64,000 nt of DNA, taken from Erwinia sp. 198. Its GTDB lineage: Bacteria > Pseudomonadota > Gammaproteobacteria > Enterobacterales > Enterobacteriaceae. This document shows positions 19,074 to 29,495 of the stretch, piece after piece. Both the position numbers and the translations under genes were made by a program. The stretch covers positions 203,069 through 267,068 of the forward strand of contig NZ_RHUM01000008.1 in assembly GCF_003937915.1 (NCBI RefSeq). The letters are read 5' to 3'. Numbering within the stretch: the first letter of the stretch is position 1; each line of letters opens with the position of its first letter. The notes under the pieces are model-generated. The model ran no database searches. It worked only from the letters and a program-made list of their open reading frames with translations, and had not been told where the DNA came from.

Positions 19074-21093
19074 TCTGCGCGACGTCATTACGCAAACGGA
19101 GCAGCTACAGCGGCAGGGAATGCGCAGGCTGATGGTTATCAGCGGCGAGGCGGAGTGGTGCCAGCAGCAGGCGCAGCAGTGGCTATCGCTGCTGCCCGGC
19201 GACTGGCTGTGGCTTGGCGATGCGCCGCAGAGTCCACTGCACTGCGCGCCCGAAGCGGTGCGGACGCTGCTGGGGCAGGAGTTTCTGCACGCCGTGTTTG
19301 ACGCGCGTCACGGCTTCAACGCCGAGGCGCTGGCGGTGCTGGCGGGCACGCTGAAAGCGGGAAGCTGGCTGCTGATGCTGGTGCCGGAATGGGCCAGCTG
19401 GATAACGCAACCCGATAAAGATTCGCTGCGCTGGGGCGATACCGACACGCCGATAGCCACGCCCAATTTTGTCTCCCGCCTGCAAAAGCTGCTACTGGCC
19501 GATCCGCAGGCCGCGCGGTTTTGCCAGCATCAGGCACCCGTGCTGCCTGCGCCGCAGGTCGCGCCAGACTGGCAGCCCGATGACGACGGTCAGCAGCAGG
19601 CTCTGTTGGCGCAATTGCTGACGGCGAAACCGGGTATCTACGTGGTCACCGCGCCGCGAGGACGAGGCAAATCCGCGCTTGCCGGGCTGCTTGCCGCCCG
19701 CTGGCCTGGCCGTGTACTTATCTCCGCCCCCGCGAAAGCCGCCACGGAGGTGCTGTCGACCTACGCGGGCGACGCATTTGATTTTATCGCGCCGGACAGG
19801 CTGCTGGCACTCGGCCCGCAGGCGCGTCCACGGGATGTTGACTGGCTGCTGATTGACGAAGCGGCGGCCATCCCCGCGCCGATGCTTGAGCAGCTGGTCA
19901 GGCTTTTTCCGCGCACGCTGTTAACCACCACCCTGCAGGGTTATGAAGGAACGGGGCGCGGTTTTATGCTGAAGTTCTGCGACAGCCTGCCCAACGCGAA
20001 GCTGTGCCGTCTCGACCAGCCTTTACGCTGGTCGGTGCACGATCCGCTTGAGCAGTTTATCGATCGCGCCTTGCTGTTCAGCGAAGCGGAGCCTGAAATT
20101 GTCAGCGCGCCGGTGCGCTTTTGTTTTCCGCAGCAGGCGGAATGGCAGAAAAAACCGGCGGTGCTGAAGGGGATTTATCAGCTGCTTGCCAGCGCGCACT
20201 ACCGCACTTCGCCGATCGATCTTCGGCGCATGATGGACGCGCCGGGAATGCGCTTCAGCGCCGCGCTCCAGGCGGATAAAGTTCAGGGCGCGCTCTGGCT
20301 GGTAGAGGAAGGCGGATTAACGGCGGAGCTGGCGCAGGCCGTGTGGGCGGGACTGCGTCGTCCGGCAGGTAACCTGGTGGCGCAGTCGCTGGCGGCCCAC
20401 GGCGGCTGGCCGGAAGCGGCGCAGATGCGCTCACGCCGTATCAGCCGCATCGCCATAATGCCCGCGCTACGGCGGCAGGGCGTCGGCAGGGAGATGGTGC
20501 GGCACAGCGTCAGTCAGGCGGAAGGGCTGGACTTTTTCTCGGTCAGTTTTGGCTATACGCCCTCGCTATGGCGTTTCTGGCAGGCCTGCGGGTTTCGGCT
20601 GGTGCGGGTGGGCACGCGAACGGAAGCGAGCAGCGGCTGCCATACCGCAATGGCGATACAGCCGCTGAGCGAGCGGGGAAGGGCGCTGGCCGACAGGGCG
20701 GAGCGTCGCCTGGCGCGCGACTGGCGCTGGCTGCGGCCTTTTCTTCATGACGTCGCGTTGACGTACCCGGACGTTGAGGTCACGAGCCTGGATGAGGACG
20801 ACTGGCGCGAGCTGGCGGGCTTTGCGTGGGCGCAGCGCTCGTTCGAGGCCGCTATCGGCGCGCTGGGCCGACTGCTGCAAAACGCCCCGCAGCCGCTGCC
20901 GTTATTACAGGGCGCGCTGACGGAAGGGCTGGCTCAGGCAGAGCTGGTGAAACTGTCGGGCCTGTCGGGGCGTAAGGCGTTGCTGAACGGCTGGCGGCAG
21001 GAGGCGGAACGGACGCTGACAGCGCTGGATAATGAGCGGGCAGAAGCATGGCGGCTAAAGATAATGAAGACAGGGCAGTCGGACGCAAATTAA
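19054..21093 (+). CDS. tmcA: tRNA(Met) cytidine acetyltransferase TmcA
   Basis: Acetylates the wobble cytidine of elongator tRNA-Met (ac4C34), using acetyl-CoA and ATP. 679 residues from GTG 19054, close to E. coli (671). An N-terminal domain is followed by a RecA-like helicase core with Walker [11 protein letters not shown] (201-210) and DEAA (268-271), then a GNAT domain including [21 protein letters not shown] and a C-terminal tRNA-binding part. A GTG at 19066 is an alternative start. It overlaps ypfJ by 20 bp. Confidence 0.93.
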   Translation: MTLSVADLRDVITQTEQLQRQGMRRLMVISGEAEWCQQQAQQWLSLLPGDWLWLGDAPQSPLHCAPEAVRTLLGQEFLHAVFDARHGFNAEALAVLAGTLKAGSWLLMLVPEWASWITQPDKDSLRWGDTDTPIATPNFVSRLQKLLLADPQAARFCQHQAPVLPAPQVAPDWQPDDDGQQQALLAQLLTAKPGIYVVTAPRGRGKSALAGLLAARWPGRVLISAPAKAATEVLSTYAGDAFDFIAPDRLLALGPQARPRDVDWLLIDEAAAIPAPMLEQLVRLFPRTLLTTTLQGYEGTGRGFMLKFCDSLPNAKLCRLDQPLRWSVHDPLEQFIDRALLFSEAEPEIVSAPVRFCFPQQAEWQKKPAVLKGIYQLLASAHYRTSPIDLRRMMDAPGMRFSAALQADKVQGALWLVEEGGLTAELAQAVWAGLRRPAGNLVAQSLAAHGGWPEAAQMRSRRISRIAIMPALRRQGVGREMVRHSVSQAEGLDFFSVSFGYTPSLWRFWQACGFRLVRVGTRTEASSGCHTAMAIQPLSERGRALADRAERRLARDWRWLRPFLHDVALTYPDVEVTSLDEDDWRELAGFAWAQRSFEAAIGALGRLLQNAPQPLPLLQGALTEGLAQAELVKLSGLSGRKALLNGWRQEAERTLTALDNERAEAWRLKIMKTGQSDAN

Positions 21094-21094
21094 A

Positions 21095-21114
21095 ACAGGG
21101 GCCATCGCCCCTGT
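21095..21114. terminator. Bidirectional hairpin between tmcA and ypfN
   Basis: ACAGGGGC (21095-21102) pairs with GCCCCTGT (21107-21114). On the minus strand it is followed by TTTTAATTT, so it mainly serves the yffB-dapE-ypfN side. Confidence 0.7.
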
Positions 21115-21117
21115 CGT

Positions 21118-21306
21118 TTATTTTTTCTTCGGCCAGTCGTCTTCATCGTCCCATTTATCGTTAAAATCACGATGCGGCGGCAGATCCGGGCGGTTATCCA
21201 TATATTTTTTATGGTCAATACGCTTCAGGTCTTTATACACATTCATCAGAATGCCCACCATCAGCACAATCCCTATCAACCACCAGTACTCTTTCAGCCA
21301 TTCCAT
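21118..21306 (-). CDS. ypfN: UPF0370 small membrane protein YpfN
   Basis: 62 residues: one N-terminal transmembrane helix (about 7-24, [17 protein letters not shown]), then the conserved soluble tail [41 protein letters not shown] (split here only by description: the [14 protein letters not shown] block is diagnostic). Function unknown. It lies 9 bp after dapE, as in E. coli, and closes the yffB-dapE-ypfN operon. Confidence 0.93.
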   Translation of the reverse strand: MEWLKEYWWLIGIVLMVGILMNVYKDLKRIDHKKYMDNRPDLPPHRDFNDKWDDEDDWPKKK

Positions 21307-21315
21307 ATTTAATCC

Positions 21316-22443
21316 TTACGCTATCAATTGTTCCATAATGCGCTGATACATCCGACTCAGCAGCTGGAGGTCGGCGGCCTTAACGCACTCATTTATTTTG
21401 TGAATGGTGGCGTTGACCGGCCCTAACTCCACAACCTGCGCGCCCATACGGGCAATGAAGCGACCGTCGGACGTGCCGCCGGTCGTCAGCAGCTGCGGCT
21501 TGATCTCATTATAGTGCTCAACGGCGTTTACCACCGCCTCGACCAGCTTGCCGGTGGAGGTTAAAAAAGGCTGGCCGGAAATCACCCAGTCGAGCGTATA
21601 GCGCAGCTGATGTCGATCCAACAGCTCCTGTACGCGCTGTTTAATCAGCGAGTCGGTCAGCTCGGTGCTGAAACGAAAATTAAACTGCACGAAAAACTCG
21701 CCGGGGATCACGTTGTTGCTACCGGTTCCCGCCTGGACATTGGCAATCTGCATGCTGGTTGGCGGGAAAAACTCGTTGCCCCGATCCCACTCTGTCGCCG
21801 TCAGCTCGTTCAGCGCAGGCAGCGCGCGATGTACCGGATTATCAGCGAGGTGCGGATAAGCGACGTGGCCCTGTACGCCATGAATGGTCAGGTTGGCGGT
21901 CATCGAGCCGCGACGGCCGTTTTTCACCACGTCGCCCACGATTTCCGTGCTGGAAGGCTCGCCGACCAGGCAGTAGTCCAGGCGCTCGTTGCGCGCCATC
22001 AGCGTCTCGACAACTTTGACCGTGCCGTTTACGGCGCTGGCTTCTTCATCTGAGGTAATCAGAAAGGCCAGGCGGCCCTTGTGGTGCGGATGGGCGGCAA
22101 CAAAACGCTCGGCGGCGACAACCATGGCGGCCAGCGAGCCTTTCATGTCCGCCGCGCCGCGTCCAAACAGCATGCCGTCGCGGATGGCGGGTTCAAACGG
22201 CGGGTTAATCCAGCGGTTGGCGTCACCTGCGGGCACCACGTCGGTATGCCCGGCAAACGCCAGCGTTTCGCCTTCGCCGCGCCATGCCCAGAAATTTTGC
22301 GTATCGCCAATATTCATCAATTCAACGGTAAAGCCCAGCGCCTTAAGGCGCTCGATCATCACAGCCTGGCAACCGGCATCATCCGGGCTGAGGGAAGGGC
22401 GACGAATAAGCTGCTGCGTCAGCTCAATGACCGGACAATACAT
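21316..22443 (-). CDS. dapE: Succinyl-diaminopimelate desuccinylase DapE
   Basis: Penultimate steps of lysine/meso-DAP synthesis: removes succinate from N-succinyl-LL-DAP. Di-zinc M20 peptidase fold. 375 residues, identical in length to E. coli. AGHTDVV and GRGAADMKG carry metal ligands, SDEEAS the catalytic Glu and bridging Glu, and [11 protein letters not shown] the late His ligand. The start lies 2 bp after the yffB stop. Confidence 0.97.
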   Translation of the reverse strand: MYCPVIELTQQLIRRPSLSPDDAGCQAVMIERLKALGFTVELMNIGDTQNFWAWRGEGETLAFAGHTDVVPAGDANRWINPPFEPAIRDGMLFGRGAADMKGSLAAMVVAAERFVAAHPHHKGRLAFLITSDEEASAVNGTVKVVETLMARNERLDYCLVGEPSSTEIVGDVVKNGRRGSMTANLTIHGVQGHVAYPHLADNPVHRALPALNELTATEWDRGNEFFPPTSMQIANVQAGTGSNNVIPGEFFVQFNFRFSTELTDSLIKQRVQELLDRHQLRYTLDWVISGQPFLTSTGKLVEAVVNAVEHYNEIKPQLLTTGGTSDGRFIARMGAQVVELGPVNATIHKINECVKAADLQLLSRMYQRIMEQLIA

Positions 22444-22445
22444 AA

Positions 22446-22805
22446 TCAGGACTTCTCCACGATAAAAGATGAGTAAGCGGTTTCGTTAAAACCCAGCAGC
22501 ATAGAGCCGTCGGCCCGGCAGAGCAATGGGCGTTTAATCATCGCCGGCTGTGCCAGCATAAGCTGCTGCGCGGCAGCCGCGTTGTCTACCGCGCTGCGCG
22601 TCGCTTCATCCAGCTTGCGCCAGGTGGTTCCACGCGTGTTCAGCAGCGCCTCCCAGCCCAGCGTATCGCTGAAGCGCCGGAGCAAATCCGCCTCCAGTCC
22701 GTCTGCGCGATAGTCGTGAAACTGGTAAGCTACACCGTTAGCGTCCAGGTACTTTCGTGCCTTTTTGATGGTGTCGCAGTTTTTAATGCCGTACATCGTC
22801 AGCAT
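22446..22805 (-). CDS. yffB: ArsC-like (Spx/MgsR-type) reductase family protein YffB
   Basis: 119 residues from ATG 22805 ([11 protein letters not shown]), preceded by AGAAGGGA; an upstream ATG at 22838 has no similar support. [16 protein letters not shown] carries a single thioredoxin-like Cys and lacks the canonical CX5R arsenate loop, so it is unlikely to be a true arsenate reductase. The C-terminal [17 protein letters not shown] is the family end motif. Role unknown. First gene of the operon with dapE. Confidence 0.9.
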   Translation of the reverse strand: MLTMYGIKNCDTIKKARKYLDANGVAYQFHDYRADGLEADLLRRFSDTLGWEALLNTRGTTWRKLDEATRSAVDNAAAAQQLMLAQPAMIKRPLLCRADGSMLLGFNETAYSSFIVEKS

Positions 22806-22937
22806 GGCGGGTTCCCTTCTATTTTCTGTGGGCTTCATCTATATTCGATACTGCTCAGGCGCTGAGTTTACAATGGATACGCCTGCGAGGCACGGAAGAC
22901 GGCATAAACCCAGGAACAGAGGAGAGGGAGGGATAAT

Positions 22938-23132
22938 ATGAACTATATGGAAGCGTCTTCCGCCCATACGGTTGAAGAGACGAAATCGACAATTGTGATC
23001 GCCAGAAAAAAAGAGACCCGCTGCGATGAGTTTAATCACATCGTTGAAGCGGTACTGGCCGAGCATCCCGATGCCAAAACCCATATAGACAGCGAGAGCG
23101 GCGGCTACGACAAAATTATTGTGTTGAAGTAG
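22938..23132 (+). CDS. Small hypothetical protein (64 aa)
   Basis: I do not recognise this protein. A strong ribosome site (GGGAGGGA) precedes the ATG, which supports translation. The product is soluble and charged with no membrane segment: KSTIVIARKKETRCDEFNHIV then AVLAEHPDAKTHIDSESGGYDKIIVLK. It is divergent from yffB in a place where E. coli has no such gene, and is followed by a GC-rich hairpin. Confidence 0.7.
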   Translation: MNYMEASSAHTVEETKSTIVIARKKETRCDEFNHIVEAVLAEHPDAKTHIDSESGGYDKIIVLK

Positions 23133-23141
23133 TAAAGGCGC

Positions 23142-23162
23142 GAGGGGGCTTCAGGCCCCCTC
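23142..23162 (+). other. Stem-loop after the 64-aa gene
   Basis: GAGGGGGC (23142-23149) pairs with GCCCCCTC (23155-23162). There is no T run, so this may be a weak terminator or an mRNA 3' end. Confidence 0.5.
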
Positions 23163-23312
23163 AAAAATTTCCCGTGTTTTATGCTTCGTATCCTGTGCTT
23201 CATGCCTCCTGCCTTCTACTGCTTACTGCTTACTGCTTACCGCGCGCTTCATACCTTGTACTTCGTGCCTGATGCCTCATACCGCGGGCTTCGTATCTGA
23301 AGCCCGCTTTTT
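23163..23312. repeat. Cluster of degenerate 12-14 bp repeats
   Basis: Between the two hairpins the plus strand has about eight imperfect copies of a CTTCRTRCCT-like unit (CTTCGTATCCT, CTTCATGCCT, CTTCATACCT, CTTCGTGCCT, GCCTCATACC, CTTCGTATCT) plus three exact tandem copies of TGCTTAC around 23220-23240. The minus strand is correspondingly purine-rich. No reading frame is apparent. Confidence 0.65.
23284..23312 (+). terminator. Rho-independent terminator at the end of the repeat cluster
   Basis: GCGGGCTTC (23284-23292) pairs with GAAGCCCGC (23299-23307), followed by five Ts. The left arm is itself part of the last repeat unit. It may end transcription from the 64-aa gene or from an RNA made of the repeats. 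Confidence 0.75.
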
Positions 23313-23489
23313 GTCTTGCCAAATGCTTTTTTCTGTCACGTCAGCCTAATCAAGCGGTTAGCCGATTCTGCGCTCCCTGATGATAAGCAGGCTATTAATT
23401 CTCTTAAAAATCAACCGATAAGAAATGTGCGCGGCCGCACATTTTAAGATAATTCTTAATTTTACACCCCTGTCCATGGCCGAAAGTTG

Positions 23490-23519
23490 TTCACTTTGCC
23501 TTAGGAATAATCCTATAAT
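23490..23519 (+). promoter_or_regulatory. Promoter of ypfM
   Basis: TTCACT (23490-23495) and a perfect -10 TATAAT (23514-23519), 18 bp apart, lie about 28 bp upstream of the YpfM start codon. Confidence 0.65.
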
Positions 23520-23547
23520 GACCACAACACAACGAGAGAGGTGATGT

Positions 23548-23610
23548 ATGATTGATTTAGAACTGGGGAACTGGAAAGACTTTATCGAAACGATGTTGAC
23601 TCGTAAGTAA
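23548..23610 (+). CDS. ypfM: Small protein YpfM (20 aa)
   Basis: The translation MIDLELGNWKDFIETMLTRK is an almost exact match to the E. coli 19-residue YpfM (MIERELGNWKDFIEVMLRK, from memory), and it lies in the same place, between yffB and acrD. GAGAGG precedes the ATG and a good promoter lies upstream. Amphipathic, function unknown. Confidence 0.88.
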   Translation: MIDLELGNWKDFIETMLTRK

Positions 23611-23671
23611 CACATTCATAAAGAAAAGCCCGGCAGTGTGCCAGCAAGCTTTACCTACAGTAACCGAATTT

Positions 23672-23698
23672 AAAAAAGGCAGCCTTCCGGCTGCCTTT
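23672..23698 (-). terminator. acrD terminator
   Basis: AAAGGCAGCC (23675-23684) pairs with GGCTGCCTTT (23689-23698). On the minus strand a six-T run follows, 7 bp beyond the acrD stop. It also works as a plus-strand stop for ypfM. Confidence 0.85.
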
Positions 23699-23704
23699 GC
23701 TCTT

Positions 23705-26700
23705 TTATGCGACCGGCCTCTCCTTTAACGGAAAGCGTCGGCGTACCAGCACAAAGAAAATCGGCACGAAAAACAGCGCCAGCACGGTGGCGGCAATCAT
23801 CCCGCCCATCACGCCCGTGCCTACCGCATGCTGGCTGCTGGAGCCTGCGCCGCTGCCGACGGTCATCGGCAGCACGCCAAAAATAAAGGCCAGCGACGTC
23901 ATCAGAATAGGGCGCAGGCGTTGACGCGAGGCTTCCAGCGTCGCCTCCAGCAAATCGCGTCCTTTACTGTTCATCTCGTTAGCAAACTCCACGATAAGAA
24001 TGGCGTTTTTCGCCGACAGCCCGATCACCGTCAGCAGCCCTACCTGGAAATAGACGTCGTTTTCCAGCCCGCGCAGCCAGGTCGCCGCCAGCGCGCCTGC
24101 TACGCCCAGCGGTACGACCAGCATTACGGAGAAAGGCACCGACCAGCTTTCATAAAGCGCCGCCAGACAAAGAAAAACCACCAGCAGAGAAATGGCATAG
24201 AGCGCGGGCGCCTGAGAGCCGCTCATCCGCTCCTGAAACGACGCGCCGGTCCACTGCACGCCAAAACCGGTCGGCAGCTTGCTGACCAGTTGCTCCATGC
24301 TGTCCATAGCGGTGCCGGTGCTGACGCCCTGAGCGGGTTCGCCAACGATTTCTACCGACGAGTAGCCGTTATAGCGTTCCAGACGCGGCGAGCCGGTTTC
24401 CCAGCGGGTGCTGGCGAAAGCGGAAAAGGGCACCATGCCGCCGCTGCTGTTGCGTACGTACCATTTATTGATATCGTCCGGCAACATGCGGAAAGGTGCG
24501 GCCGCCTGAACGTAGACTTTTTTTACGCGCCCGCGATCGAGAAAGTCATTAACATAGGTCGATCCCCAGCCGGTGGTGAGCGTATCGTTGATATCATCCA
24601 CGGACACGCCCAGCGCCTGCGCCTTGTGCCAATCGATATCGATCCGCAGCTGCGGCGTATCGTCCAGCCCGTTATGACGCACGCGAGCCAGTGACGGATT
24701 GCTCTCCGCCATCGTCAGCAGCCGATCGCGAGCCTGCATCAGCGCGTCGTGACCCAGACCGGCATGATCCTGTAATTCCATATCAAAACCGGCCGAGTTG
24801 CCCATGCCCGTGATGGCGGGCGGGCTGCTGGCAATAACCCGGCCCTCGCGAACGTTTTTAAAGGCCGCGGTCGCGCGTTCAATAATGGCAAACGAGCTGT
24901 TGTCCTCGCCCGGCCGATCCCGCCAGTCTTTCAGCCGCACAAACATGCGCGCCACGTTCTGCCCGTTGCCGCCTGGCCCGGCGCCGATGGTTGAAAACAC
25001 CGACAGCACGTTATCCTTTTCCTGAGTCAGATAATATTGCTCAACTTTATTCACCACTTTATTCGTCTGTTGCAGCGTGGATCCTGGCGGTAGCTGCACC
25101 TGAGTGGTAAAGACGCCGCGATCTTCCAGCGGCAGAAAAGAGGTCGGCAGATGCAGGAAAAGCAGCGCCATACCGGCGATAAGCAGCACATAGAGCAGCA
25201 GCCAGCGTCCCGCTTTCGCCACGATGCGCCCTACGCCGCGCTTATAGCGATCTGCGTTACGGTTAAAGGTGCGGTTAAACCAGCCGAAGGATCCTCGTGG
25301 TTCATGATGTGCGCCCGGCGTAAGCGGTTTTAACAGCGTGGCGCAAAGAGCGGGCGTCAGCACCATCGCCACCAGCACGGAAAGCACCATCGCGGAAACG
25401 ATAGTGATGGAAAACTGCCGGTAAATCGCGCCGGTGGTGCCGCCAAAAAAGGCCATCGGCACGAAAACGGCGGAGAGCACCAGCGCTATCCCCACCAGCG
25501 CGCCCTGAATTTGCCCCATCGACTTACGTGTGGCCTCGCGCGGCGACAGGTCTTCCTCACTCATGATTCGCTCGACGTTTTCCACCACCACAATCGCGTC
25601 GTCCACCAGCAGGCCGATCGCCAACACCATTGCAAACATCGTTAGCGTGTTGATACTGAACCCGCAGGCGGAGAGAATGGCGAAGGTGCCAAGCAGCACC
25701 ACAGGCACGGCGATAGTGGGAATCAGCGTGGCGCGAAAATTCTGCAAAAACAGGTACATCACTACGAACACCAGGACGATGGCCTCCAGCAGCGTTTTCA
25801 CCACGTCCTCGATAGAGGCGACCACGAAAGGCGTGGTTTCATAAGCGATCTCCGCCTTAAGGCCGGGCGGGAAATAGTGGGAAAGTTCTGCGATCCGCGC
25901 TCTGACCAGCCTGTCCGTTTGCAGCTCGTTCGCGCCCGAAGCCAGCTTCACGCCCAGACCCGAAGCGGCCTGGCCATTGTACTGGCTCAGATAGTCATAT
26001 TTTTCCGCGCCCAATGCCACCTGCGCCACGTCGCCCAGCCGCACCGCCGAACCATCCTGGTTTACGCGCAGCGTAATCTGACGGAACTGCTCGGGCGTGG
26101 TCAGTAACGACTGAGAGTTAATAGTAGCGTTGAGCGCCTGGCGTTCTACGGAAGGCAGGCCGCCCAGCTGGCCTACGGCGACCTGGCTGTTTTGCGATTC
26201 GATGGCGCTGACGATATCGGAGGTGGTCAGCGCATAGTCGATCAATTTGTCAGGATTGAGCCAGATCCGCATGGCGTATTGCGAGCCGTAGGCGTCTACC
26301 TGGCCCACGCCGTCGATGCGGCTCAACGGATCCTGCACGTTGCTGGCGACGTAATCCGCAATGTCCTGTTTGTCCATGCTGCCGTCGGTAGAGACGAAGG
26401 CCACCATCAGGATATTGGTGTCGCCGGTTTTGGTTACCGTCACTCCCTGAGACTGCACGGCCTGAGGCAGCTTGCGCAGCGCGGTTTGCAGCTGGTTTTG
26501 CACCTGCTGGCGCGCCTCGTCGGGATTGGTGCCCGCGACGAAAGTCAGCGTAATCGTCGCCTGGCCGGTATTGCTGCTCTGCGAAGACATGTACATCAGG
26601 TTATCGATGCCGGTCATATTCTGCTCGATTACCTGGGTAACCGTATTTTCCAGCGTCTGCGCGGAAGCGCCGGGATAGTTAGCGGTAATACGGACGTTAG

Positions 26701-26821
26701 GCGGCGCCAGCGCCGGATATTGCTCTACGGGCAGCGAAAAAATAGCCAGAGTACCGGTCAGACACAGCAAAATCGCTATCACCCACGCAAATATGGGGCG
26801 ATCGATAAAAAAATTCGCCAT
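23705..26821 (-). CDS. acrD: RND multidrug/aminoglycoside efflux pump AcrD
   Basis: Inner-membrane proton-driven pump that works with AcrA and TolC to export aminoglycosides and other amphiphiles. 1038 residues from ATG 26821 ([14 protein letters not shown]), one more than E. coli AcrD; GGAG precedes it, while upstream ATGs lack a ribosome site. Twelve transmembrane segments and two large periplasmic loops. The proton-relay Asp pair is in [13 protein letters not shown] (about 407-408) and the key Lys in [13 protein letters not shown]. No adaptor gene is adjacent, as in E. coli. Assigned to AcrD rather than AcrB by synteny (ypfM, narQ). Confidence 0.93.
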   Translation of the reverse strand: MANFFIDRPIFAWVIAILLCLTGTLAIFSLPVEQYPALAPPNVRITANYPGASAQTLENTVTQVIEQNMTGIDNLMYMSSQSSNTGQATITLTFVAGTNPDEARQQVQNQLQTALRKLPQAVQSQGVTVTKTGDTNILMVAFVSTDGSMDKQDIADYVASNVQDPLSRIDGVGQVDAYGSQYAMRIWLNPDKLIDYALTTSDIVSAIESQNSQVAVGQLGGLPSVERQALNATINSQSLLTTPEQFRQITLRVNQDGSAVRLGDVAQVALGAEKYDYLSQYNGQAASGLGVKLASGANELQTDRLVRARIAELSHYFPPGLKAEIAYETTPFVVASIEDVVKTLLEAIVLVFVVMYLFLQNFRATLIPTIAVPVVLLGTFAILSACGFSINTLTMFAMVLAIGLLVDDAIVVVENVERIMSEEDLSPREATRKSMGQIQGALVGIALVLSAVFVPMAFFGGTTGAIYRQFSITIVSAMVLSVLVAMVLTPALCATLLKPLTPGAHHEPRGSFGWFNRTFNRNADRYKRGVGRIVAKAGRWLLLYVLLIAGMALLFLHLPTSFLPLEDRGVFTTQVQLPPGSTLQQTNKVVNKVEQYYLTQEKDNVLSVFSTIGAGPGGNGQNVARMFVRLKDWRDRPGEDNSSFAIIERATAAFKNVREGRVIASSPPAITGMGNSAGFDMELQDHAGLGHDALMQARDRLLTMAESNPSLARVRHNGLDDTPQLRIDIDWHKAQALGVSVDDINDTLTTGWGSTYVNDFLDRGRVKKVYVQAAAPFRMLPDDINKWYVRNSSGGMVPFSAFASTRWETGSPRLERYNGYSSVEIVGEPAQGVSTGTAMDSMEQLVSKLPTGFGVQWTGASFQERMSGSQAPALYAISLLVVFLCLAALYESWSVPFSVMLVVPLGVAGALAATWLRGLENDVYFQVGLLTVIGLSAKNAILIVEFANEMNSKGRDLLEATLEASRQRLRPILMTSLAFIFGVLPMTVGSGAGSSSQHAVGTGVMGGMIAATVLALFFVPIFFVLVRRRFPLKERPVA

Positions 26822-27001
26822 CAGCGGCTCCAGGCTAGCGTCGGGAAAGGTTACGACCGGGCGACACCGTGCAGAATGCATCGCTGCCCGTAACAAAGCG
26901 TTTAAGCAGAGCGTTTCACTTTACCCGGCGTCCCTGGCGGAATCGTGGAGAAAATGAGGATAAAATGTAAATTACCATGCAAAATTCCAGCGCCGCGCGC
27001 C

Positions 27002-28516
27002 TTAGCTTTTGTCCGGCACAAAACGGAGGAGCACCTGCGTGCCGCCTTGCGCCTGCGGGGTGATGTCCAGCTGCGCGTTCAGACTTTTTGCTCGCTCCTG
27101 CATTATAGCCAAACCGTAGTGGCCGGGTTTGGCGTCGGCCAGGCGAAATCCCTGGCCGTTATCGCTGATCTCTATCTGTAGCAAATCGGCGGCCGACTGC
27201 GTAACGCTTACCGCAATGTCGCTGGCGCGCGCGTGGCGGATAGCGTTGAGCAGCGCTTCCCGGACAATTTGTAAAACATGTACCTGCTGTTGCGCATTCA
27301 GACGCTGCTGCCGCGCCTCGCTGATAAGCTTAATATCCGTTTCCGTTTGCCGGTTAAGCTGCGCGACGACCTGTCCCAGCGCGGTTGTGAGGTCGGCCGG
27401 CTCCACCGACAGACGAAAAGTGGTCAGCAGTTCGCGCAGCTGGCGATTGGCCTCGGCCAGCGCCACATCGATTTCGCCGACGATAGCCGCCGGCGGCGTC
27501 TCTTTGTCGACCACGCGCTTCAGCCGCGCCAGCTGAATGCGCAGGTAAACCAGCGACTGCGCCAGGGAATCGTGCAGCTCTCTGGCGATAGTGGCGCGCT
27601 CTTCCATCAGCAGCAAATGGCGGCCTTTTTCTTCGGCGTCGTCCAGCTGTAACGAGCGGCCCAGCATCGTCGCCAGCCCCTGCATCAGCGAGGGTTCGCT
27701 GGCACTCGCCTGCCAGCGCAGCACCCCCCCTTGCGTCTGCTCCAGCGGCAGGCTGTGCCAGGCGAGGCCTTTATCCTCCAGGCCTGCGGTCAGCTGCCAG
27801 CGAGGCGCCACGTCCAGAGCGATAATCGGCAGATTTTCATGCTCTTTCGCCAGCTCAAGCACCTGCGCATAGGCTTTATCGTGTCCACGCAGCATTTCGG
27901 AGCAGCGATAAAGCAGTTTCAGGCGGCGATTCGCCTGGCGCAGATCGCCGGTTCGCTCTTTAACCGCCTGTTCAAGCCACAGATACTGTTTTTCCAAATC
28001 GCCCGACATGCGGGCAAAGGCTTTCGCCAGCAAGGCAATCGCAATAAAGCCCAGCAGACAGGCAGCCGTCACCAGTTTCATTTTCAGCTCCGCCCAGCGC
28101 TGCAGGGCAAGCACAAACCCATCTATCTGCGCGACATAGTGCGGGACATGCTGCCGGAAGCGGTGACCATCGTCGCTGGTCAGTTCGGGCTGTAGCTTTT
28201 GCCAGGCCGTCAGCATTTCGTGATAGCGCGCTTTAACATTGTTTGGCACCCAGGCATGCTGCAGCGAAAGCAGCACCGGCGCCTGAAGCGACTGCTGATA
28301 GCTGAGGATATCGCTGTCCAGCGAGGGCGAGCGTGTTGCGGCGTCCAGCGCCAGACGGTAGCTCTGCATGCGCAGCGAACCGGCCATATTGAGCGCCTCG
28401 GCATCGCGCAGGCTGGCTGAAAGCGTCAGCAGCGCCAGAAAAGAACAGCACACGGCCAGCAGCACGATAGCGAACAGCGCGCGGGCCAGGCTGCGGGTAA
28501 CGGAACGTTTTAACAT
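27002..28516 (-). CDS. narQ: Nitrate/nitrite sensor histidine kinase NarQ
   Basis: Membrane sensor that phosphorylates NarP/NarL in nitrate or nitrite. Two transmembrane segments (about 13-35 and 147-165) flank a periplasmic domain with the nitrate-binding P-box (NMAGSLRMQSYRLA). The cytoplasmic part has HAMP and GAF-like regions, the HisKA_3 site RELHDSLAQSLVYLRIQL and an ATPase domain with SDNGQGF. At 504 residues it is about 60 shorter than E. coli NarQ, with the shortening in the central linker. No aegA gene lies next to it. Confidence 0.93.
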   Translation of the reverse strand: MLKRSVTRSLARALFAIVLLAVCCSFLALLTLSASLRDAEALNMAGSLRMQSYRLALDAATRSPSLDSDILSYQQSLQAPVLLSLQHAWVPNNVKARYHEMLTAWQKLQPELTSDDGHRFRQHVPHYVAQIDGFVLALQRWAELKMKLVTAACLLGFIAIALLAKAFARMSGDLEKQYLWLEQAVKERTGDLRQANRRLKLLYRCSEMLRGHDKAYAQVLELAKEHENLPIIALDVAPRWQLTAGLEDKGLAWHSLPLEQTQGGVLRWQASASEPSLMQGLATMLGRSLQLDDAEEKGRHLLLMEERATIARELHDSLAQSLVYLRIQLARLKRVVDKETPPAAIVGEIDVALAEANRQLRELLTTFRLSVEPADLTTALGQVVAQLNRQTETDIKLISEARQQRLNAQQQVHVLQIVREALLNAIRHARASDIAVSVTQSAADLLQIEISDNGQGFRLADAKPGHYGLAIMQERAKSLNAQLDITPQAQGGTQVLLRFVPDKS

Positions 28517-28911
28517 GCAATGCTCCCGTAAAGGCCGTTAACGCTGCGGATAGCGTCATCCGCCAGCGTCAGCCAGGTAAGGCCTGCCGCAGTATAAGCT
28601 TTTTCCCACGCGGAGCAGCGAACGAACGCCGGCGCTTTGCGAAAGATCAAAAGTGTGCGGTCGCACGCTTGAAGCCAGACGCGGCGGCGGGTAAAGTTAA
28701 AAAGGTGTCGTGAAACCGCGCTGCGCATTAATACAAAGTTACATCCTGCAGAAAAAGTAACTTTCATTGACGCTTCTTTGTATAAATGTTTGCCATGCAC
28801 ACATTCCTTTAACGCTTTTACCGCGTGCTTACCCTGCTTTGCAACCCATCCACCATAGTTAACGCCGTATCCCGAATCATGCTATCCGCTAATCCGGATA
28901 AGGAGCTAACT
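28517..28911. other. 395-bp divergent intergenic region, narQ / DUF1471
   Basis: Promoter region for two divergent genes. Visible: a perfect inverted repeat AAAGTTAC/GTAACTTT (28735-28742/28757-28764), a TATAAA at 28781, and a short TATCCG/CGGATA inverted repeat just before the ribosome site of the downstream gene. No additional gene seen. Confidence 0.5.
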
Positions 28912-29184
28912 ATGAATAAACTACCTGCAACGATTGCCGCTGCCATTCTGGCCGCCACCTCATTTTCAACGCTGGCCGCCACCCAGGTCAGCACGGAACA
29001 GAGTCAAAATCTGCAACAAATGGGCACGGTTTCGGTGACCGGCGTGACCGGCTCGCTGGATGATGCTACTGCGCAGCTGGCGCAAAAAGCCGAAGAGATG
29101 GGCGCCAGCCACTATCGTGTGATCCGTGCCGACACCCCCGGCGACTCCAGCCTGTGGAGCGGCAACGCCGAGATTTACCGCTAG
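28912..29184 (+). CDS. YdgH/BhsA/McbA-like DUF1471 periplasmic protein
   Basis: 90 residues from ATG 28912, preceded by AAGGAG; upstream in-frame starts lack a ribosome site. A signal peptide (about 1-22, ends STLAA) is followed by one DUF1471 domain: MGTVSVTGVTGSLDDATAQL, then AEEMGASHYRVIRA and a short final strand. Members of this family respond to envelope or oxidative stress and affect biofilm; which paralogue this is cannot be told. A strong terminator follows. Confidence 0.88.
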   Translation: MNKLPATIAAAILAATSFSTLAATQVSTEQSQNLQQMGTVSVTGVTGSLDDATAQLAQKAEEMGASHYRVIRADTPGDSSLWSGNAEIYR

Positions 29185-29223
29185 AACCTTTCCTGTCCCA
29201 TGTAGCCTTTCCCTGTTGGAGAA

Positions 29224-29253
29224 CCGACCGTCTTGAGCGGTCGGTTTTTTTTT
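29224..29253 (+). terminator. Terminator of the DUF1471 gene
   Basis: CCGACCG (29224-29230) pairs with CGGTCGG (29238-29244), followed by nine Ts. Confidence 0.92.
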
Positions 29254-29495
29254 GCCTCCTCTGATGGAAGTCACAAAACCTCACGATTTCGCCTACAGAT
29301 TTTTTGCGTCGGCTTTACAGAACGGTTAGGATGCATCGCCGTGATTTTCCCGCTTCCGTCAACACAATAACTACAGGAAGAGGGGAAAACGCCCGAACGC
29401 CTGCGGGCAACGCAATCGTTTGGTTAGCGCAACAGAAATCAGGTCGCCCGGGAATGGTAGCCGTATCACTGTGGACAGGATAATTAGGAAAGAAA

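Noticed and set aside
24798..26893. Several long plus-strand frames opposite acrD
   Set aside because: Shadow frames of acrD with biased, low-information translations.
28767..28786. TTGACG and TATAAA upstream of the DUF1471 gene as a promoter
   Set aside because: The spacing is only 8 bp, too short for a sigma-70 pair; TATAAA alone is not enough.
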